From NCBI GenBank assembly GCA_023957245.1, contig JAMLHJ010000008.1, positions 124,001 to 188,000 of the forward strand: a DNA stretch of 64,000 nucleotides. The letters are read 5' to 3'. Source of the stretch: Chitinophagales bacterium (GTDB lineage Bacteria > Bacteroidota > Bacteroidia > Chitinophagales > JADIYW01). Below, piece after piece: positions 1-9,725 of this stretch (position 1 is the stretch's first letter; every line of letters starts with the position of its first letter). The notes beneath the pieces were generated by a model. That model was not told the origin of the DNA, ran no database searches, and saw only the letters and a program-made list of their open reading frames with translations. Made by a program: the position numbers and the translations under genes.

Positions 1-1413
1 AGCTAGTGCCAAACTCAAATTATACTGTGCACGATAGTTATTAGGTAAAAACTTTAAAGAATTAACAAATTGCTCTGAAGCTTCTTTATACTTCATTTGA
101 TGAAATAAAATACAACCCTTATTAAATGAAGATTGAGCTTTAAGTACAGAGTCTGCTTGACCTTGAATGACTTGATCAAAAATTATCAATGAACTATCTT
201 CTTTATTATTCATCTGCAAGGCTACCCCAAAATTATATACATGATTTCCAGCACTATCTTTTGATAATATAGCTCGATAATTTTCTAAGGATGCTGCATA
301 TTCTCCTGTCTTAAAAAGTTCATCAGCTTTGATGGATTCATTTTTCTTTGTGCAAGAAATCAAAAATCCCAATAAAAGAATAAGTAATAAATTGGTTGTT
401 TTATTCTTATTGCGAAAACTCAATACATGTATTCCTGCTAATTCAAACATTAATAAAATTATAGCAGGAAATAAAAACCATTGAAAATAGCTTTTGTATC
501 TTGTATAGACACGCTCCTCTCCTTCTTTATTTCTAGTCCATTTTACACTTCTATTAATTTCTTTAAGCGCTTGTTTTGATGAAGTAATATTAAAATATTT
601 TCCACCTCCTGCTGAAGCTATTTCTTTAAGCGTATTTTCATTGAGACGACTCAATATTAATTCTCCCTGCCTGTCTCTTTTATAAGATTGTCCACCAGCC
701 ATTGATTTATCAGGAATAGGTGCTCCAGCCTTTGTTCCCACACCTATTGTATGAATAATCATATTTTTTGACGAAGCCATTTTGGCAATATTTACTGCTT
801 TGCTATCATGATCTTCTCCATCAGAAAGCAATACCAATATTTTCTGTTTATTCTGAGAATTGCCTTTCATTGATTCAGCTAATTGAATTGCATCACCAAG
901 AGCAGTTCCTTGGGTAGGCATCATATCTGTATTTACAGAATTCAATTGCATTTCAAACGCACCATAATCAGTTGTAAAAGGCATTTGGATATATGCTTTA
1001 CCAGCAAAAACAATAAATGCTATTCTATCTCCACCCAATGATTCCACTAGATTAGATAGAAATTTTTTACTCACTTCCAACCTGCTAGGAGCAATATCTT
1101 TTGCCAACATACTATTTGATAAATCTAAAGCAACGATAATATTGCTATCCACATTTGTCACCGTTTCCTCTTCTGAGCCAGATTGTGGGTTGGTCATTGC
1201 CAATATTATCAACATGACAGATGTTAGCCATAAAAGTTTTTTCAATAAAAGTTGTTGAGGAGAACCTGATTGCATCAAAGATTTCACTTTATCTGCACTA
1301 CCTATTTGCACTAATTTTTGCTCTCTCTTCCTTTTGATATAAATAAACAAAAATGCTATTACTGGTATTGTCAGATACCACCAAAATGTATCAATATGTT
1401 CAAATTGCCACAT
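1..1413 (-). CDS. batB: BatB-BatC fusion: VWA membrane protein with C-terminal TPR region (partial)
   Basis: Translated by hand from the ATG at 1413; the frame is open to the window edge (471 codons seen), so the C-terminus is missing. There are two N-terminal membrane segments (about residues 12-26 and 60-73), then a von Willebrand A domain with the MIDAS motif DLSNS at 97-101, another membrane segment at about 312-330, and then a TPR-like region beginning after a short Cys-containing stretch. The VWA part corresponds to BatB and the TPR tail to BatC, which are separate proteins in some Bacteroides. The start lies 3 bases after the batA stop, so the two are co-transcribed. Bat proteins are envelope proteins linked to stress or oxygen tolerance, but their exact role is not settled. 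Identity is firm; function is inferred from family. Confidence 0.85.
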   Translation of the reverse strand, partial: MWQFEHIDTFWWYLTIPVIAFLFIYIKRKREQKLVQIGSADKVKSLMQSGSPQQLLLKKLLWLTSVMLIILAMTNPQSGSEEETVTNVDSNIIVALDLSNSMLAKDIAPSRLEVSKKFLSNLVESLGGDRIAFIVFAGKAYIQMPFTTDYGAFEMQLNSVNTDMMPTQGTALGDAIQLAESMKGNSQNKQKILVLLSDGEDHDSKAVNIAKMASSKNMIIHTIGVGTKAGAPIPDKSMAGGQSYKRDRQGELILSRLNENTLKEIASAGGGKYFNITSSKQALKEINRSVKWTRNKEGEERVYTRYKSYFQWFLFPAIILLMFELAGIHVLSFRNKNKTTNLLLILLLGFLISCTKKNESIKADELFKTGEYAASLENYRAILSKDSAGNHVYNFGVALQMNNKEDSSLIIFDQVIQGQADSVLKAQSSFNKGCILFHQMKYKEASEQFVNSLKFLPNNYRAQYNLSLALA

Positions 1414-1416
1414 ACT

Positions 1417-2415
1417 TTACTGTTCTAGCTTTAAATAGATAAATTTCACACCCCATTCCATAAAGAGGATAAGTAATCCTACTAATAGTAGATAATAAAA
1501 CAATTCTTCCTTAGGTGTATAGGCACTAACTTTAATTTTTGTCCTTTCTAATTGGTCGATTGTATGATAAATTTGTTCAAGCTCTTGATTATTCTCTGCT
1601 CTATAATATTCACCACCCGTATTTTTAGCAATCTGTTTTAACAAGTCCTCATCAATTTGAACTTCCATTTCTTGATATGCTGTTCGCCCAGTGAAAGGAT
1701 CAGGTACGGGATAAGGAGCAGTACCATTACGACCGATACCGATTGTATAAACTTTTATATTCTCAGCCTTTGCCATTTCCATAGCTGTTTGAGGATCAAT
1801 ATATCCAGTATTATTCACTCCATCTGTCATCAATATGATGACTTTAGATTTGGCTTCACTATTCTTCAAGCGACTTACAGCTGTCGCTAATCCCATTCCT
1901 ATAGCTGTCCCATCTTCTAAGATACTTGGTTCTATATTTTTCAGAAGGGTATTCAGTACGCCATAATCAGTAGTCAATGGGCATTGAGTGAAACTTTCTG
2001 CAGCAAAAATGACTAAGCCTATTCTATCATTGGTTCTTTTATTTATAAAATCTTCAGCGACATGAATAGCCGCTTGCAATCTATCAGGTTTAAAATCCTG
2101 CGCCAACATACTACCAGAAATATCCAAAGACAGCATAATATCTATGCCTTCAATACTTAATGGCGTACTACCAATAGGTTTCTGAGGTCTTGCTAATGCT
2201 ATTATTAATAATGTCAATGCAATTAACCTCAAATAAACAGGTAGATGTCTCCACTTCACTCTACCACTTTTAGCAGGAATCCCAACAGCAGTATAAGAAG
2301 GGATTTTTATTCTCTTAGATACAGAGCCTTCTGTCTTTTTATAATGTCGCCATAAAAAGGGAAGTATCAACAAAAGCAACAAAAACCAAGGATAAGCAAA
2401 ACTGATATTACTCAT
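1417..2415 (-). CDS. batA: BatA-like VWA domain membrane protein
   Basis: A 332-residue inner-membrane protein with hydrophobic segments near residues 8-22 and 60-76, a von Willebrand A domain with the metal-binding DISGS motif at 98-102, and a C-terminal membrane segment near 306-325. This is the usual BatA layout: a periplasmic or cytoplasmic VWA domain held between membrane anchors. The start overlaps the end of the upstream membrane protein gene by 8 bases, and batB follows after 3 bases, so translation is probably coupled. With MoxR and DUF58 upstream it forms the standard MoxR-VWA system, thought to act as a chaperone-like or metal-dependent assembly system at the envelope. Confidence 0.88.
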   Translation of the reverse strand: MSNISFAYPWFLLLLLILPFLWRHYKKTEGSVSKRIKIPSYTAVGIPAKSGRVKWRHLPVYLRLIALTLLIIALARPQKPIGSTPLSIEGIDIMLSLDISGSMLAQDFKPDRLQAAIHVAEDFINKRTNDRIGLVIFAAESFTQCPLTTDYGVLNTLLKNIEPSILEDGTAIGMGLATAVSRLKNSEAKSKVIILMTDGVNNTGYIDPQTAMEMAKAENIKVYTIGIGRNGTAPYPVPDPFTGRTAYQEMEVQIDEDLLKQIAKNTGGEYYRAENNQELEQIYHTIDQLERTKIKVSAYTPKEELFYYLLLVGLLILFMEWGVKFIYLKLEQ

Positions 2416-3334
2416 TTTTCACCTCCATATTATCAGAGTCTGCCAATCCATCAAATCCTATCAGTTCTCTAACTTTCTGAAGAGCTACTTTTTGTTCGTC
2501 TTCTGAAGTACCTTGTTTTGCAAATTTCACATGATCACAAATAGTTAGCACTTCTGAAATTTTTACTAATTGAGATGAATATTTCTGACTATTTGCTATC
2601 ACACCCAGCACTTCTCCAGTTGAAAAAAATGGTGCAGGAATACTCCAAGCCCGCTCCATATACAACCTAAGTATATCTGATAGTAAAGCCCAATCTTTCT
2701 TTTCCTTTACAAATGGTATTCTCCCCTCTAAATCTATGAGTTGCTCATAAGCCCACTGTCTTGGATTTTTATCTATCGGTATGCTCAATTGTGATTTTTT
2801 CCGTTTCCAATAATACAAACCACCGATTATCACCAAGACAAAAGCTATCAAAGCTAATATTAAATAGATATTCCAATTTGTTGAAGGAACTGTATATAAT
2901 GGCCCATAAGCTTTTCTTAATGCGTCTGTAGTATCAACGGCAATTCTTTGAACCTGAAATCCGTCTGCATAAAGCATCAACGTGTCAAAATGATTGTTCT
3001 GACTATATGGAACTGCAATCTGAGCCCTATCCCCTGAAACACTATCATAAGCAACATAAGCAAATCTAGTTTTATATATCAATGAATCTCCGCTATTCAA
3101 TACTTCCTCTCCATTTATTGAAGACTCCTTCACTTTCTCCAAACCATGTACATCTGGTGCAATAGATGGCAATTGAACTTTGATATTTTTTGCTGTCTTC
3201 ACCTCAATATCTAAATAAAATAACTGACCTACAAATATTTCATTCTGACCAAAAGAAGCAACTCCACGAATATTCTCATTCGCCATCAAAAAAATGGGAA
3301 AGCAAAGAATATAAAAAATCAAGCACTTTTTCAT
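2408..3334 (-). CDS. Bat operon single-pass membrane protein (BatD-like position)
   Basis: A 308-residue protein with an N-terminal signal peptide (hydrophobic to about residue 18), an extracytoplasmic beta-rich region to about 150, one membrane segment at about 155-177 followed by a basic cluster (YYWKRKKS), and a cytoplasmic C-terminal helical region. It sits between the DUF58 gene and batA, one base after the former and overlapping the latter by 8 bases. The place and topology resemble short BatD/DUF4381-like proteins of Bacteroidota Bat operons, but I cannot assign the family with certainty. A partner role for the VWA proteins is inferred from context only. Confidence 0.7.
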   Translation of the reverse strand: MKKCLIFYILCFPIFLMANENIRGVASFGQNEIFVGQLFYLDIEVKTAKNIKVQLPSIAPDVHGLEKVKESSINGEEVLNSGDSLIYKTRFAYVAYDSVSGDRAQIAVPYSQNNHFDTLMLYADGFQVQRIAVDTTDALRKAYGPLYTVPSTNWNIYLILALIAFVLVIIGGLYYWKRKKSQLSIPIDKNPRQWAYEQLIDLEGRIPFVKEKKDWALLSDILRLYMERAWSIPAPFFSTGEVLGVIANSQKYSSQLVKISEVLTICDHVKFAKQGTSEDEQKVALQKVRELIGFDGLADSDNMEVKNE

Positions 3335-3335
3335 T

Positions 3336-4214
3336 CTAAACTCGTTTCATCCTTTGAAAAAAAAACAATTGCAATCTCTTTATATAATCTTCTTGGTCAG
3401 ATAGCATGATTACATCAGCTTTAGCTTCTAAAAAGACCTTTTTAAAATAGCTATTTCGGTATTGTGATTGTTGTTGATACCATGTTTGATAGATTTTGGA
3501 AGAAGTATCCACCCACTGAATATCATTTGTTTCTACATCTTGAATTTGAACCAAACCAATATCTGGCAACATGTCATCAAGAGGATCCTTTACTGCTACA
3601 CCAATAACATCATTTTTTGCACTTAGGATTGAAAGCGAATTTTTATAATTATCAAACAAGAAATCTGATAACAAAAAAACAACAGCATTCCGTTTTTGAA
3701 TTTTACAGAAATAATTGATTGCAGACTCAAAATTTGTAGTGCTGTTTGTAGAAGGTTCAGTCACAATTATAGCTCTTATCATTTGTAATATCTGTTGATA
3801 TCCCTTTTTCGGCGGAAGAAATAATTGAACTTCTGAATCAAATAAAAGCAACCCTATATTATCTTGGCTTCTATTTGCAGAAAAAGCCAATGTCGCTACA
3901 AGTTCAGCTATTCGTTCTTTCCTATCCACTTTACCTATTGAAGTCATCACAGAATGACTAATATCCACAAGAAACATTACTGTCTGCTCCCTTTCTTCAT
4001 GAAAAAGTTTGACGTAAGGAGATTTCATCCTCGCTGAAACATTCCAATCAATATGTCGAATATCATCACCATAAGAATATTCTCTCACTTCACTAAACTC
4101 CATTCCTTTCCCTTTGAATGCAGTATGATAAGCTCCAGCAAATTGTTGATTGGAGAGCAACTTTGAAGTAATTTCAATCTTCTTAATTCTTTGAATGATA
4201 CTTATAATATCCAT
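3336..4214 (-). CDS. DUF58 domain protein
   Basis: A 292-residue soluble protein. The N-terminal third carries the DUF58 signature: a GxGxEFxEVReY stretch, GDDIRHIDWNVSAR, and a following VKLFxEEREQ segment. A VWA-like fold follows, beginning with FLVDISHSV. DUF58 proteins are almost always encoded beside a MoxR AAA+ ATPase and VWA proteins, as here. Its start ATG shares one base with the moxR stop (TAATG), so translation is coupled. The biochemical role of the family is not established; it probably acts as a partner of the MoxR chaperone. Confidence 0.88.
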   Translation of the reverse strand: MDIISIIQRIKKIEITSKLLSNQQFAGAYHTAFKGKGMEFSEVREYSYGDDIRHIDWNVSARMKSPYVKLFHEEREQTVMFLVDISHSVMTSIGKVDRKERIAELVATLAFSANRSQDNIGLLLFDSEVQLFLPPKKGYQQILQMIRAIIVTEPSTNSTTNFESAINYFCKIQKRNAVVFLLSDFLFDNYKNSLSILSAKNDVIGVAVKDPLDDMLPDIGLVQIQDVETNDIQWVDTSSKIYQTWYQQQSQYRNSYFKKVFLEAKADVIMLSDQEDYIKRLQLFFFQRMKRV

Positions 4215-5221
4215 TATGGAACATCAACTCTTTGAATAATTTTATCGATAATCTGTTCACTAGTTATTAGTTCTGCCTCAGCCTCAAAAGTCAAGCCTAT
4301 TCTATGCCTCAATACATCTACTACGACTGCTTTAACATCTTCAGGAATTACATAAGCTCTTTTATTGAGAAAAGCATGGGCTCTAGCTCCCATTGCCAAA
4401 CTAATAGAAGCTCTTGGTGAGCCTCCATAAGAAATATAATTACTTAATTCCGGCAATCTATATTTTTCAGGTTGACGAGTAGCAAACACTAAATCCAATA
4501 TATACTGTTCAATCTTTTCATCCATGTAAATTTCCTTTACAACAGACCGTGCATTAATAATCTCTGAGCTATTCACACAAGGTTGAATTTTGGGCCACTC
4601 ACCAATAGTATTCATTCTCATTATTAATCTTTCTTCCTCATATTTAGGATAAGAAATCACTACTTTCAACATAAATCTATCTACTTGAGCTTCGGGCAAT
4701 GGATATGTACCTTCCTGTTCAATAGGGTTTTGAGTTGCCATGACTAAAAATGGCTCTGGCAATTGAAAAACATTCTCCCCTATTGTTACAGTTCTTTCTT
4801 GCATGGCTTGCAATAATGCAGACTGAACTTTTGCAGGAGCACGATTAATTTCATCTGCTAAAACAAAATTGGAAAATATTGGCCCTTTTTTCACTTCAAA
4901 TATTCCCTTATGTTGCTGAAAAATCATAGTTCCAATAATATCAGCTGGTAATAAATCGGGAGTAAACTGAATTCTGCTAAAATCAACAGAAACAGCTTCC
5001 GAGAGCGACTTGATAGCCAAAGTTTTTGCCAAGCCAGGAACTCCCTCCAACAAAATATGCCCATTAGTCAACAATGCCAATAGTAATCTATCTACCATAC
5101 CTTGTTGACCTACTATCACTTTTGATAACTCTTTCCTTAATACATCAACAAATGCACTATGTTCCTGAACTTTGAGTTGCAATTCTGAGAGTGAATTTGC
5201 ACTTAAATTATTTATATCCAT
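4214..5221 (-). CDS. moxR: MoxR family AAA+ ATPase
   Basis: A 335-residue AAA+ ATPase with Walker A GVPGLAKT at residues 60-67, Walker B with sensor region VLADEINRAP near 120-129, and the MoxR-typical segment MATQNPIEQEGTYPLPEAQ after it. MoxR ATPases are thought to act as chaperones in the maturation of partner proteins that contain VWA domains. It is the first gene of the moxR-DUF58-batD-like-batA-batBC operon. The 260-base gap upstream holds no gene; I see no clear promoter element there. Confidence 0.9.
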   Translation of the reverse strand: MDINNLSANSLSELQLKVQEHSAFVDVLRKELSKVIVGQQGMVDRLLLALLTNGHILLEGVPGLAKTLAIKSLSEAVSVDFSRIQFTPDLLPADIIGTMIFQQHKGIFEVKKGPIFSNFVLADEINRAPAKVQSALLQAMQERTVTIGENVFQLPEPFLVMATQNPIEQEGTYPLPEAQVDRFMLKVVISYPKYEEERLIMRMNTIGEWPKIQPCVNSSEIINARSVVKEIYMDEKIEQYILDLVFATRQPEKYRLPELSNYISYGGSPRASISLAMGARAHAFLNKRAYVIPEDVKAVVVDVLRHRIGLTFEAEAELITSEQIIDKIIQRVDVP

Positions 5222-5481
5222 TAGATACTTTTAAAAAATTCTAAACCGTATGTAAACATTATAACTATATACTTCACTTCTCCTATTAAGTAACTTTCAA
5301 AAAGAAGAAAGTTTGTACATAACATTCTGAGTAAAGAAAGTACGAATTTAAACAATAGCTAAAGCTTACAACACTTTACAGGGTTAAAATATGTTAGACA
5401 ATTATGCAGTCCACTATATTAAAAGTTAATAGTGTTCTACAAAATCAAAAACAGTAAAATAAAATCAAATTAGATAAGGAA

Positions 5482-5883
5482 TTATACTTTCTGACATAAT
5501 TCGATTAAAGTGCCACCTGTAGTTTTAGGATGAAAAAAGCAAACCAATTTTCCCAAAGCACCGATATATGGAGCTTCTGATAATGGTCTAAAGCCTTCAG
5601 ATTTCATACGTGTCATTTCTACATTAATATCATCTACTAAAAAAGCAACATGATGAATTCCTGGACCTTTAGAGGATAGAAATTTAGCAATTGTACTATC
5701 TGAAGATGTTGGTTCTAAAAGTTCAATTTTAGTATTACCCAATTCATAAAAAGTAGCAACTAACTTTTGTGACTCAATTATTTCTTTGTGAAAAGGTTCT
5801 ATATCTAAAATAGCATTAAACAATTGAATACCTTCCTCTGTATTATTTACAGCTACACCTATATGGTCGATTTGTTTTATCAT
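5482..5883 (-). CDS. mce: Methylmalonyl-CoA epimerase
   Basis: A 133-residue protein of the vicinal oxygen chelate (VOC) superfamily. It interconverts (R)- and (S)-methylmalonyl-CoA in propionate and succinate metabolism. Visible metal-binding elements are the N-terminal DHIGVAV, the GIHHVAFLVDD motif in the second half and the terminal GTLIEL. Length and motif order match methylmalonyl-CoA epimerases rather than glyoxalase I. It is transcribed divergently from the cysteine desulfurase gene and stands alone; the mutase genes are not in the window. Confidence 0.88.
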   Translation of the reverse strand: MIKQIDHIGVAVNNTEEGIQLFNAILDIEPFHKEIIESQKLVATFYELGNTKIELLEPTSSDSTIAKFLSSKGPGIHHVAFLVDDINVEMTRMKSEGFRPLSEAPYIGALGKLVCFFHPKTTGGTLIELCQKV

Positions 5884-5945
5884 AAACTATAAAGAAATTA
5901 TATAGTTTGTAAATTTAACTATTAAAGCTATTAAAAAATAAAGAG

Positions 5946-7085
5946 ATGAGCTCATTTATATATTTTGATCACAATGCAACAACACCCGTTGATAATAGAG
6001 TTTTGGAAGCGATGTTACCATATTTCACACAAAACTATGGCAATGCCGCTAGTATCACCTATAGCATGGGACTTAACGCTAAAAACGCAGTAGAAGCGGC
6101 AAGAATACAAGTTGCCAGTCTAATCAATTGTATAGCACAAGAAATAACATTTACATCAGGGGCAACAGAAGCAATCAACACCGCAATTAAAGGGGTATTT
6201 TGGAGATACAAAATTAAAGGAAATCATTTTGTCGCATCTAGAACAGAACATAATGCTGTAATAGACGCATTACAATGGATAGAATCACAAGGCGCAGAAG
6301 TAAGCTATTTAGATGTGGATGAAAACGGATTAATCAATATAGAACAGCTCAATCAACAAATTAAAGAAAATACTGTCGCTGTAGTAATAATGTTAGCAAA
6401 TAATGAAACTGGTGTAATTCAGCCAATAAGAAAAATTGCAAAAGTTGTTCATGATAAAAAATCTATTCTCATTTGTGATGCAACACAAGCTATAGGAAAA
6501 ATACAAGTCGATGTGCAAGAATTAGGAATTGATATCCTCGTATTAAGCGCGCATAAGTTTTATGGGCCTAAGGGTGTAGGAGCTTTATATCTCAGAAGGA
6601 AAAATCCAAGAGTAAGTATAGAGCCTCTAATACATGGAGGAGGACACGAAAGAGGCAATCGATCAGGAACATTAAATGTTCCTGGAATAGTAGGTTTAGG
6701 GAAGGCTGCTTTATTAGCTACTGAGTATATTAAAATGTATCAAGAAAAGATTACTCCAATAAAAGAACATATCGAAAACCAACTTATTAAAAAAGACATT
6801 GCAAAAATAAATGCTCATCAAGTCAATCGACTCCCAAATACAATAAATGCTCAATTATTGCATCTAAAAGCAGAAACAGTAATTAAAAAGATTCAAAACA
6901 AGATTGGTATTTCAACAGGTTCTGCATGTAGCAGCTCTAGACCCGAACCATCACATGTTTTACTAGCCATGGGATTATCACCACAACAATCTCATCATAC
7001 TATAAGAATTAGTTTAGGAATAGAAAATACAATGGAAGATGCTGAGGTCTTTTTAAAACTGATAGAAGAAATCACAGTATTCTAA
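5946..7085 (+). CDS. Cysteine desulfurase (IscS/NifS type)
   Basis: A 379-residue PLP enzyme that removes sulfur from L-cysteine to give alanine and an enzyme persulfide for Fe-S cluster and thio-cofactor assembly. Key elements are the N-terminal DHNATTP, the EHNAV histidine motif, SAHKFYGPKGVG with the PLP lysine, and the active-site loop STGSACSSSRPEPSHVL with the catalytic Cys. The longer loop carrying SACSS is that of the NifS/IscS group rather than SufS. No iscU or suf genes are adjacent, so the target pathway cannot be read from context. A bidirectional terminator follows directly. Confidence 0.92.
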   Translation: MSSFIYFDHNATTPVDNRVLEAMLPYFTQNYGNAASITYSMGLNAKNAVEAARIQVASLINCIAQEITFTSGATEAINTAIKGVFWRYKIKGNHFVASRTEHNAVIDALQWIESQGAEVSYLDVDENGLINIEQLNQQIKENTVAVVIMLANNETGVIQPIRKIAKVVHDKKSILICDATQAIGKIQVDVQELGIDILVLSAHKFYGPKGVGALYLRRKNPRVSIEPLIHGGGHERGNRSGTLNVPGIVGLGKAALLATEYIKMYQEKITPIKEHIENQLIKKDIAKINAHQVNRLPNTINAQLLHLKAETVIKKIQNKIGISTGSACSSSRPEPSHVLLAMGLSPQQSHHTIRISLGIENTMEDAEVFLKLIEEITVF

Positions 7086-7101
7086 AAGTATATTTAAAAA
7101 G

Positions 7102-7127
7102 AAAAGCGACTCAGATGAGTCGCTTTT
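7102..7127. terminator. Bidirectional rho-independent terminator
   Basis: A perfect 12-bp stem (AAAAGCGACTCA with TGAGTCGCTTTT) closed by a 2-base loop. It ends in a T-run on both strands and lies between two convergent genes, the cysteine desulfurase (plus) and gldN (minus), so it can stop transcription from both sides. Confidence 0.85.
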
Positions 7128-7140
7128 CAAATTCTATACT

Positions 7141-8034
7141 TTAAAATTCCCAGAGATCATGTTCAAAATTGAAAATTTTCTCCTTAATTCTTTCTGATTC
7201 ATATAATTGATCGATAGGATCTTCCCAAATATCTTTCACACGTTCATCACGAACATTATCTTCTTTGTAGATAACAGAACTGAATAATCTAAGTGTAAAG
7301 ATATCGTCCCACGTCAATCTAACTCCATCAGGGAATGGGTTAAATGCTTCTGTTTTCACTAAAACATTTCTCAAATTAGGCATGAAAATCCAAAACAAAG
7401 CTTTAGTTCCTCTAAAAACACCTTCTTCACTGTAGTCATCCATAATAGGAGCAATACCTAAAATACGGACTTGCATAGTAGAAGACTGTTTATTGAAATA
7501 CCAAACTTCTTTCAATCTATACTGCTTTACATTTTCGAAATTAAAATCTTTTGTAATCACAGTAGGAATTAAACTATCAGGATTCATAGCATCAGGTACA
7601 TAGATAGTATCAGAAGTAGAACCAGTCATAGCTAATGCGTCATCAGGATTGATTGGATTTTTGAAATCATCATCATTCGCACCAAATACTGGAACTTCGC
7701 CAGATTTAACAGCATCGATAAGAATATTAATGAGGGGAGCTTTAGGATAGCTAAAAGGAAGGTTCATTTTCTCCCTAGTATCAATAACTCTCCATATATC
7801 CTTTCTCCAAAAAACATCCGCTTCTCTAACAAAATCTGGATCTAGAACAAGTCTTTGTCCTGTAATTTCTTGAATCCACGGAAGGACTTGTAATTCTGTT
7901 TGTTCCGTTTTATCAGTACTAGGTGCTTCAGTTGCATCTACAACTTGCATAGTAGGCTGTTGTGCATTAGCATTGAACGCTAATACAACACCGAATGCGG
8001 TAGGAAATAATGATTTTAAAAAAATGCTTTTCAT
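7141..8034 (-). CDS. gldN: Gliding motility / type IX secretion protein GldN (PorN)
   Basis: A 297-residue protein with a signal peptide ending near AFNANAQ. GldN/PorN is a periplasmic protein that, with the lipoprotein GldK/PorK, forms the large ring at the outer membrane of the type IX secretion system (T9SS). The body shows the family's LWxxDIWRVIDTREKMN-like segment after residue 70 and the KEVWYFNKQSSTMQVRI segment in the middle. It is the last gene of the gldKLMN set, in the canonical order, 19 bases after gldM. Confidence 0.93.
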   Translation of the reverse strand: MKSIFLKSLFPTAFGVVLAFNANAQQPTMQVVDATEAPSTDKTEQTELQVLPWIQEITGQRLVLDPDFVREADVFWRKDIWRVIDTREKMNLPFSYPKAPLINILIDAVKSGEVPVFGANDDDFKNPINPDDALAMTGSTSDTIYVPDAMNPDSLIPTVITKDFNFENVKQYRLKEVWYFNKQSSTMQVRILGIAPIMDDYSEEGVFRGTKALFWIFMPNLRNVLVKTEAFNPFPDGVRLTWDDIFTLRLFSSVIYKEDNVRDERVKDIWEDPIDQLYESERIKEKIFNFEHDLWEF

Positions 8035-8053
8035 TTAAGTAGTTTTGACAATA

Positions 8054-9682
8054 TTAGATCAGAGTAAATACAATACCCGGAATTCTTCTAGCTGTACCAT
8101 CTGGTCCTTTAACTCTGATTTCTTCAAAATATACAGAATCACCAGGTTTCATTTCCTTTTGGAAACTTTGAACCTGAGAGTTAAAATAAGCTCCATTACA
8201 TACTGCAGATACAGGATCTTGACGTTTAGGAACGAAAGTTACTTGATAAGAAATAACTTCAAAACGAGCGTCAAAATCAAAGTTTTCCAAGATAGCAGAT
8301 AAACCATTTTGAACACGCATTTCAGCAGAAGAAACACGACCTCCTTTTTTACCTCCGACACTAGCCACTGGGTCTGGTATCATTTTCACTCTAAATTCTT
8401 TAGAAGTTAATGTTTTACCTTTTGCTGTAACATTAACTTGAGTTTTCCCAGAATTAGTTACACGAACAACATAGTGTCCACCTGAGCCTGAAATTGAACC
8501 TCCAGAAACAGATACGTTCAAATCTTGTGCTCTTACACCTGCAGCAGAAACATCTACTGGGTTATCTACACCAATATAAAATACATTCATCTTGGTAGGA
8601 GATACAGTTGCAAAAGGAGCAGCTACAGTATATTTAAATTCAGGTAATTTATAAGAAGCTACTTGATTTGTTCTATCATTTCTAACATTGATAGTACCAG
8701 AAACTGGGAACTCACCAACACTAGTAGCAGTACGTTTAAAAGTACCAACACCATCAGAGTTGACAGGTAAGCCACCACCGTTCACAGTGATAGAAACGTT
8801 ATTTGTTTTAGAGTTAAAAGCAGCTAAGAATACTTCAGCTTCAAAAGTCTCACCTAACATTACATAAGAGGTAGGAGCTACTATCTTTGCTTGGAATTTA
8901 TCAAATACGATTTCATCCACTTGAAGTTCTTGAGCTTGACCAATTTTTGAGAAGAAATAACCAGCCAAATCATTTTCAATTCCTTTAATATCTGAGCTGA
9001 ATTTAGTCAACATCGTTTGAGATGCAATAGCTGGAATTTGACCAAAACTCTCTCTCACCCAGTCATTTGCTGGATTGGCAACAGGATTCCTTTCATTAGA
9101 TTTTGAAGGAGCTTGAGAAGCTAAAATAGATACTTTACCATTATCTATCACCATATTAAATGGCCAGTTTGCAGTAACTTGCTTAACATCAGCAGTATCA
9201 ACAAGAGATACAAACTTAGTTAATGCTTGTTCAATCTTAGCTTGAAGTTCATAACCTTTCCCGCCCTTAACATTACCTCTTTCGACACCTTCTACAAGAA
9301 ATCTAGTTGACAAATCAACGTCATCACGTTTTTTCATGTCACCATGGAACTCTTCAGCAGGTCCACCACCTTGTTCAACAAGTTGGCTGATAAGAGATTC
9401 TATATATCCTTCCAAATCCTCAGCAACAGTTTTTGCTTCATTTAATTTTGGTTCATATATAGCAAATTTTGGGTTGCCTGGTTCTTTTGCTTTTTTAGCA
9501 GCAAAACTTTCGTAAATATTTTTCTTTCTAACATCGATAGTTTCTGATGATTTAATCAAACTCTTATTGATTAATGAGAATGCATTTAAGAGTTCAGCAG
9601 AAACGTTCAAGGCTAGCATAGCTGTCAACACGATATACATCATGTTGATCATCTGTTGCCGGTTTTCCTTAGGTATAGCCAT
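8054..9682 (-). CDS. gldM: Gliding motility / type IX secretion protein GldM (PorM)
   Basis: A 542-residue inner-membrane protein with one N-terminal membrane helix (about residues 12-35, MMYIVLTAMLALNVSAELL) and a long periplasmic part with four domains expected for GldM. GldM couples the proton-driven GldL motor to the GldKN ring and thus powers T9SS export and gliding. The start follows directly after a basic MAIPKENRQQ cytoplasmic tail, as in other GldM proteins. It is placed between gldL and gldN in the usual order. Confidence 0.94.
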   Translation of the reverse strand: MAIPKENRQQMINMMYIVLTAMLALNVSAELLNAFSLINKSLIKSSETIDVRKKNIYESFAAKKAKEPGNPKFAIYEPKLNEAKTVAEDLEGYIESLISQLVEQGGGPAEEFHGDMKKRDDVDLSTRFLVEGVERGNVKGGKGYELQAKIEQALTKFVSLVDTADVKQVTANWPFNMVIDNGKVSILASQAPSKSNERNPVANPANDWVRESFGQIPAIASQTMLTKFSSDIKGIENDLAGYFFSKIGQAQELQVDEIVFDKFQAKIVAPTSYVMLGETFEAEVFLAAFNSKTNNVSITVNGGGLPVNSDGVGTFKRTATSVGEFPVSGTINVRNDRTNQVASYKLPEFKYTVAAPFATVSPTKMNVFYIGVDNPVDVSAAGVRAQDLNVSVSGGSISGSGGHYVVRVTNSGKTQVNVTAKGKTLTSKEFRVKMIPDPVASVGGKKGGRVSSAEMRVQNGLSAILENFDFDARFEVISYQVTFVPKRQDPVSAVCNGAYFNSQVQSFQKEMKPGDSVYFEEIRVKGPDGTARRIPGIVFTLI

Positions 9683-9725
9683 TATTAATTCGTTTTATTG
9701 AATGATTAAAAAATAAAACGAGTGA

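Noticed and set aside
1657-1890. Plus-strand reading frame across batA
   Set aside because: It is the antisense shadow of the VWA gene and has no features of its own. Other such opposite-strand frames, e.g. inside gldM, sucD and the giant adhesin, were left out for the same reason.
5222-5481. A gene or RNA in the gap upstream of moxR
   Set aside because: No ORF with start and family match, no tRNA-like cloverleaf and no hairpin with T-run were seen; it is AT-rich spacer and probably the moxR promoter region.
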